The position numbers and the translations under genes are program-made. Positions 5,179 to 8,569 of a stretch of 8,569 nt of DNA are shown here, one piece after another (positions within the stretch are counted from its first letter, which is position 1; each line of letters begins with the position of its first letter). The notes beneath the pieces were generated by a model. That model did no database searches, was not told where the DNA came from, and worked only from the letters and a program-made list of their open reading frames with translations. Location: positions 1-8,569 of the forward strand of contig CALBYC010000025.1 in NCBI GenBank assembly GCA_937890135.1, given 5' to 3'. Source of the DNA: an uncultured Parabacteroides sp. GTDB lineage: Bacteria > Bacteroidota > Bacteroidia > Bacteroidales > Tannerellaceae.

Positions 5179-7545
5179 ATGAATAAGAAAGTATTGACAC
5201 TGATGGCAGCTTGCTGTCCGCTTTGGGCTTTTGGCCAGTATGCGGACAGAGATTCTATGAAGACCCATAATATTCATGAGGTCGAAGTCACGGCAAAGCG
5301 GAAAATTCCTTTGCAGGAGCAGAGCGTGGGGCTATTGAACATGGATGTGCCATTGAAGTATTTGCCCATGACGGTAACCAAGATTGACAGGGTCACTTTG
5401 GAACGCAAACACATATTGAACATGCAAGATGCAGTCCGCTTCTTGCCGGGTGTGGTAATGACGAGCGACCAATTAGGGGCGTTCCAACGGTATAGCGTCC
5501 GGGGAACGACGGATGCGGTTTTTGCTTTTGATGGCATACGCGACGAAAGAACGTTGACAAATACAGTTCCTTTCGGGGATTTGTCATCGGTTGAATCGAT
5601 AGAAGTAATCAAAGGCCCGGCTTCGGTATTGAGCGGCCACTCGGTAATGGGGGGTGTCATCAATATCATAACCAAAAAACCGACAGACAAGTTTACGGCC
5701 AATGCCAGCATCAGTTATGGAAGCTGGGAGCAGAAAGAGGCAACCGTGGGCTTCGGAGGAAAGCTGTACGGGCCTGTCAATTACCGGGCCAACATCCATT
5801 ATGCGAATGGAGACGGGTACAGGATGGTCAACGCCGATCGTTTCTCCGGCCTTTTTGCCATTGGTTCCCAAATAGGAAAGAACGGTTATCTGGATGCGAA
5901 CGTCAATTTCAATGACGACCATTATACGACAGACATAGGTGGGGCGCCGACCATGCCAGGCGATGTATATTCCGTCGATGGCGACAAACTTTTTGCCAAA
6001 AGCGGAGAAAGGAATCCTTTGTGCAACTACGAAGATGTCTTCAATGATATTGCCAACAACAAGATGCGTCGCCGCAATGTGGATGTCCGCGTTACCTATA
6101 CGCAGAAACTTACGAATTGGATGTCCTTACGCGAGCGTTTCTCTTTCGGACATAGCAATTTGGATTATTCCTGTGTGGAAAACGTGAGATACCGTACCAG
6201 CAGCGAACCAATCTATGACTATTGGTATATCGACAGAAGAAACAAGAAAACGTATATTGACGTGGACTCTGTCCGTTCCGGAGATCCGTTGTGTTTCAAC
6301 CCAGACCACAAGCTTTATACAAACACATTGGAGCTGACAGGCAAATTCTTCACGAAAACTATCGAGCATAACTATACCGCTGGATGGTATTATTCATTCT
6401 TTGATTTTACGCAGTACAATGGTTATAACGAAGGAGACGTGTACGGACCGGGCTTGAACGAGATGGTTTCCGTCACGAATCCTCATTATGTCCGTGACTG
6501 GTGGGACAGCAAAGTCTCTGCCGCCAATATTACCCGTCAGTTGGTCAACGGTTTTTACATCACGGATGTCATCAGTATCAATGACCAGTGGAAAGCCATG
6601 TTGAGCGGACGTTTCGATTCATACCGGTATAAACGTGCTACTGCCACCATTTCCGATGGGCGTCAGCATTATGATGAAGCCAACCGGACTGACTGGAAAA
6701 CGGTTAATACGCCAGCGTTTACCTACCGTGCCGGTTTGGTATATTTGCCTATACCGGAAGTCTCTTTATATGTTTCAACTGCTAATTATTTCAAACCGTA
6801 TAATACATTCTATTCTCCGCGCACGCTCTATTTAGATAAGAATGGCAATGAGTTCAACCCGGATAAGGCGGACGGAGAGGTGTTCAAGCCTCAACGTGGT
6901 TACCAGTTCGAGTTCGGTGCACGCTATGAAGCGGCCAAATGGGTTGATGTCAATGCAAGCGTTTTTTATATCCGCAAACATAATGTGGTGACAAGCATAG
7001 GCAACTTTGATGTTGAGACCACCGACAATGCGGTAGAGCAATGGAACATCTTAGCCCAGATAGGCCGTTATACTTCAAAAGGATTTGACTTCGACATTAC
7101 TTTGCGCCCGGTTTCCACATTGCAGATAGTAGGAGGAATGGGCTGGTCTGACTATCGCCAGATTGCCAGCAACACGGATTGGATTCCGAAAGACAAGGGA
7201 TGGAATATCACTTTGAATGAAGATGGAAAAGTTAATATCCGTGCTACCGGGGTGCCCCGCACGACATTCTACACGTATGCAGACTATACGATACCCAGGG
7301 GGATATTGAAAGATTTGTCATTCCATTTAAGCGGCACTTTCACTGACCGGATTTATCGCAACATCCAAAACAAAACTTACGACCCTTCCCGTTATATAGT
7401 GGATGCGGGAGTATATTATACCATCAAGAACAGCATCACATTGTCTTGCAATGTCAATAATCTGTTCAATAATCATTACTTTAGCAGTTCTACCCGTTTG
7501 GCTAAGCCAAGGAACTTCATCGCTACTATCGCTTATCATTTTTGA
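5179..7545 (+). CDS. TonB-dependent outer-membrane receptor, siderophore type
   Basis: 788 residues. The signal peptide runs to about residue 19 (AFG, then QYADRD). A TonB-box-like segment NIHEVEVTA (31-39) follows. The plug domain (about 55-168) has DAVRFLPGV, YSVRGTTDAVFAFDGIRD, VESIEVIKGPASVL and GGVINIITKKP. The remainder alternates as a beta-barrel, with the family phrase NNLFNNHYF (760-768) and a last strand ending in Phe (IAYHF), as needed for outer-membrane insertion. There is no carboxypeptidase-regulatory N-domain and no SusD partner, so it is not a SusC glycan receptor; plug and length resemble ferric-siderophore receptors more than the shorter classical BtuB. Three Cys in predicted loops (contexts NPLCNYE, DYSCVEN, DPLCFNP) could form disulfides. 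It is last in the riboswitch operon and is followed by a terminator. The ligand may be a corrinoid, another tetrapyrrole or a cobalt/iron chelate; sequence alone does not decide. Confidence 0.9.
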   Translation: MNKKVLTLMAACCPLWAFGQYADRDSMKTHNIHEVEVTAKRKIPLQEQSVGLLNMDVPLKYLPMTVTKIDRVTLERKHILNMQDAVRFLPGVVMTSDQLGAFQRYSVRGTTDAVFAFDGIRDERTLTNTVPFGDLSSVESIEVIKGPASVLSGHSVMGGVINIITKKPTDKFTANASISYGSWEQKEATVGFGGKLYGPVNYRANIHYANGDGYRMVNADRFSGLFAIGSQIGKNGYLDANVNFNDDHYTTDIGGAPTMPGDVYSVDGDKLFAKSGERNPLCNYEDVFNDIANNKMRRRNVDVRVTYTQKLTNWMSLRERFSFGHSNLDYSCVENVRYRTSSEPIYDYWYIDRRNKKTYIDVDSVRSGDPLCFNPDHKLYTNTLELTGKFFTKTIEHNYTAGWYYSFFDFTQYNGYNEGDVYGPGLNEMVSVTNPHYVRDWWDSKVSAANITRQLVNGFYITDVISINDQWKAMLSGRFDSYRYKRATATISDGRQHYDEANRTDWKTVNTPAFTYRAGLVYLPIPEVSLYVSTANYFKPYNTFYSPRTLYLDKNGNEFNPDKADGEVFKPQRGYQFEFGARYEAAKWVDVNASVFYIRKHNVVTSIGNFDVETTDNAVEQWNILAQIGRYTSKGFDFDITLRPVSTLQIVGGMGWSDYRQIASNTDWIPKDKGWNITLNEDGKVNIRATGVPRTTFYTYADYTIPRGILKDLSFHLSGTFTDRIYRNIQNKTYDPSRYIVDAGVYYTIKNSITLSCNVNNLFNNHYFSSSTRLAKPRNFIATIAYHF

Positions 7546-7589
7546 TAGGGCGTAATACTTTTGGACGGGAATAGAATAAACATAAAACG

Positions 7590-7635
7590 AAAAAATGTCC
7601 GGCAAGTCTAATATCATTGTCCGGACATTTTTTTT
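7590..7635 (+). terminator. Intrinsic terminator after the cobalamin-regulated operon
   Basis: Arms 7590-7602 (AAAAAATGTCCGG) and 7621-7633 (complement) form a perfect 13-bp stem with an 18-nt loop, and the 3' arm runs into eight T residues (7628-7635). It starts 44 bp after the receptor stop codon. It marks the operon's 3' end and separates it from the GH2 gene; the A-run on the other arm would let it work on the minus strand too. Confidence 0.88.
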
Positions 7636-7710
7636 GTTCTGTCTCAGTCCCAAGGTGATAATTAATTGTTATTTTTGGGAGCTTTTAGGGCTGTTTGTGC
7701 AATATTTTAT

Positions 7711-7718
7711 TACCTTTG
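7711..7718 (+). promoter_or_regulatory. -7 promoter box for the GH2 gene
   Basis: TACCTTTG matches the Bacteroidetes TAnnTTTG consensus, 34 bp upstream of the GH2 ATG. A TTTG at 7694-7697 lies upstream but with only 13 bp between, closer than the usual -33 spacing. The box overlaps a palindrome, listed separately. Confidence 0.55.
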
Positions 7719-7728
7719 CACCAAAGGT
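7712..7728. repeat. 17-bp palindrome over the GH2 -7 box and start point
   Basis: ACCTTTG and CAAAGGT are perfect inverted repeats around the 3-bp spacer CAC. The element covers the -7 box and the likely transcription start. A second inverted pair, GTGCAA (7697-7702) and TTGCAC (7716-7721), overlaps it. It could be a regulator binding site or a 5'-end RNA hairpin; neither is proven. Confidence 0.4.
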
Positions 7729-7752
7729 CTTAATTAATTTAAATCAATTATC

Positions 7753-8569
7753 ATGAGGAAAAACGTATTAATATGTGCTTTTGCGTTAATAGGTTTGACT
7801 GCATCCGCACAGCAAACAGAGTGGCAGGATCCAAATGTCAATGCTGTCAACCGTGCTCCAATGCATACGAATTACTTTGCTTTTGAATCTGAAAAAGCTG
7901 CATTAAAGGGTTGCCGGTTGGCATCAGATAATTATTTGACTTTGAACGGAACGTGGAAATTCAATTGGGTGAAAGATGCGGACCAACGTCCGGCAACGGA
8001 TTTTTATGAAGTCGACTTCAATGATAAAGGATGGGATGAAATTCAAGTTCCTGCAGTTTGGGAATTGAATGGATATGGCGATCCTATATATGTCAATGTC
8101 GGATATGCTTGGCGCAGCCAATATAAGAATAATCCTCCTCATGTCCCTACAGTAAACAACCATGTCGGTACTTATCGCAGGGAAATCATCGTTCCAGCAG
8201 ATTGGAAAGGTCGTGAAATCATGGCCCACTTTGGTTCTGTGACTTCCAACATGTATCTGTGGGTGAATGGCAAATATGTGGGATATAGCGAGGACAGCAA
8301 GCTGGAAGCTGAGTTTGATTTGACAAAATATTTGAAGCCGGGAAAGAATGTGATTGCTTTCCAGGTATTCCGCTGGTGCGATGGCTCCTATTTGGAGGAT
8401 CAAGACTTCTTCCGGTATTCGGGAGTGGCTCGCGATTGCTATCTGTATACTCGTACGGCCAACCATATCGAAGACATTCGTGTAACCCCGGACTTGGATG
8501 CACAATACAAAGACGCTACTTTGCAGGTCGATATCCAGCTGAAGGGAAAAGGCACTGTCGATTTGAAAT
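7753..8569 (+). CDS. LacZ-type GH2 beta-galactosidase, exported, N-terminal part
   Basis: The first 272 codons, open at the right window edge. The start ATG at 7753 gives a signal peptide MRKNVLICAFALIGLTASA cleaved before QQ, so the enzyme is exported, unlike E. coli LacZ. The visible part covers the LacZ N-terminal arm and the sugar-binding jelly-roll domain and follows E. coli LacZ closely: VNRAPMHT (32-39), LNGTWKFNW (64-72), PAVWELNGYGDPIYVNVGYAW (about 100-120), VGYSEDSKLEAEFDL (176-190) and RWCDGSYLEDQDFFRYSGVARD (207-228). Asn115 and Asp210 sit at the positions of LacZ Asn102 and Asp201, which contribute to the galactose/sodium site. The two catalytic Glu lie in the missing part. Expected action is removal of terminal beta-galactose from glycans in the periplasm or beyond. 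It has its own promoter after a terminator, so it is not part of the B12 operon. Confidence 0.88.
   Translation, partial: MRKNVLICAFALIGLTASAQQTEWQDPNVNAVNRAPMHTNYFAFESEKAALKGCRLASDNYLTLNGTWKFNWVKDADQRPATDFYEVDFNDKGWDEIQVPAVWELNGYGDPIYVNVGYAWRSQYKNNPPHVPTVNNHVGTYRREIIVPADWKGREIMAHFGSVTSNMYLWVNGKYVGYSEDSKLEAEFDLTKYLKPGKNVIAFQVFRWCDGSYLEDQDFFRYSGVARDCYLYTRTANHIEDIRVTPDLDAQYKDATLQVDIQLKGKGTVDLK

Noticed and set aside
5179..7545. SusC-type glycan receptor
   Set aside because: There is no N-terminal carboxypeptidase-regulatory domain, no SusD partner follows, and the plug motifs are those of siderophore-type receptors.
7924..8505. 193-residue minus-strand open frame
   Set aside because: Antisense to the GH2 gene, whose LacZ motifs are unmistakable in the plus frame.
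1..8569. CRISPR arrays, tRNA/rRNA genes, insertion sequences
   Set aside because: No regularly spaced direct repeats, no tRNA or rRNA core sequences, and no transposase motifs or terminal repeats were seen on either strand.

Overview
The window looks like a gut or host-associated member of the Bacteroidales (Bacteroides, Phocaeicola or a close relative). The evidence is the recurring Bacteroidetes -7 promoter box TAnnTTTG (TACATTTG three times, TACCTTTG once), A/T-rich leaders without clear Shine-Dalgarno sites, exported glycoside hydrolases of families typical of these bacteria (GH110, LacZ-type GH2), and a TonB-dependent receptor. The species cannot be fixed from this sequence alone.

Layout. 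Positions 1-2220 hold two minus-strand genes: a lipoprotein GH110 alpha-1,3-galactosidase (397-2220) and, downstream of it, the start of a phosphotransferase-fold sugar kinase cut by the left edge (1-332). They probably act on host glycans with alpha-linked galactose, such as blood group B or linear alpha-Gal structures. The GH110 enzyme would act outside the inner membrane and the kinase in the cytoplasm. The kinase also has its own -7-like box, so it need not depend on readthrough.

Positions 2221-2718 are a divergent regulatory region. It carries the GH110 promoter on the minus strand and, on the plus strand, a promoter followed at once by a cobalamin riboswitch (about 2455-2640) and a hairpin just before the first gene.

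Positions 2719-7545 are a tight plus-strand operon of three genes: an exported CbiK-type cobaltochelatase, a four-helix PepSY membrane protein, and a siderophore-type TonB-dependent receptor. Gaps are 25 and 14 bp. A strong intrinsic terminator follows at 7590-7635. A reasonable reading is a B12-repressed envelope system: the receptor imports a metal chelate or tetrapyrrole, the periplasmic chelatase inserts or removes metal, and the PepSY protein may pass electrons or help release the ligand. The substrate is not known from sequence. This operon is the most interesting item in the window.

Positions 7546-8569 hold the terminator, a promoter with a 17-bp palindrome across its -7 box, and the first 272 residues of an exported LacZ-type GH2 beta-galactosidase cut by the right edge. 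The B12-controlled operon therefore sits between genes for galactose-containing glycan breakdown.
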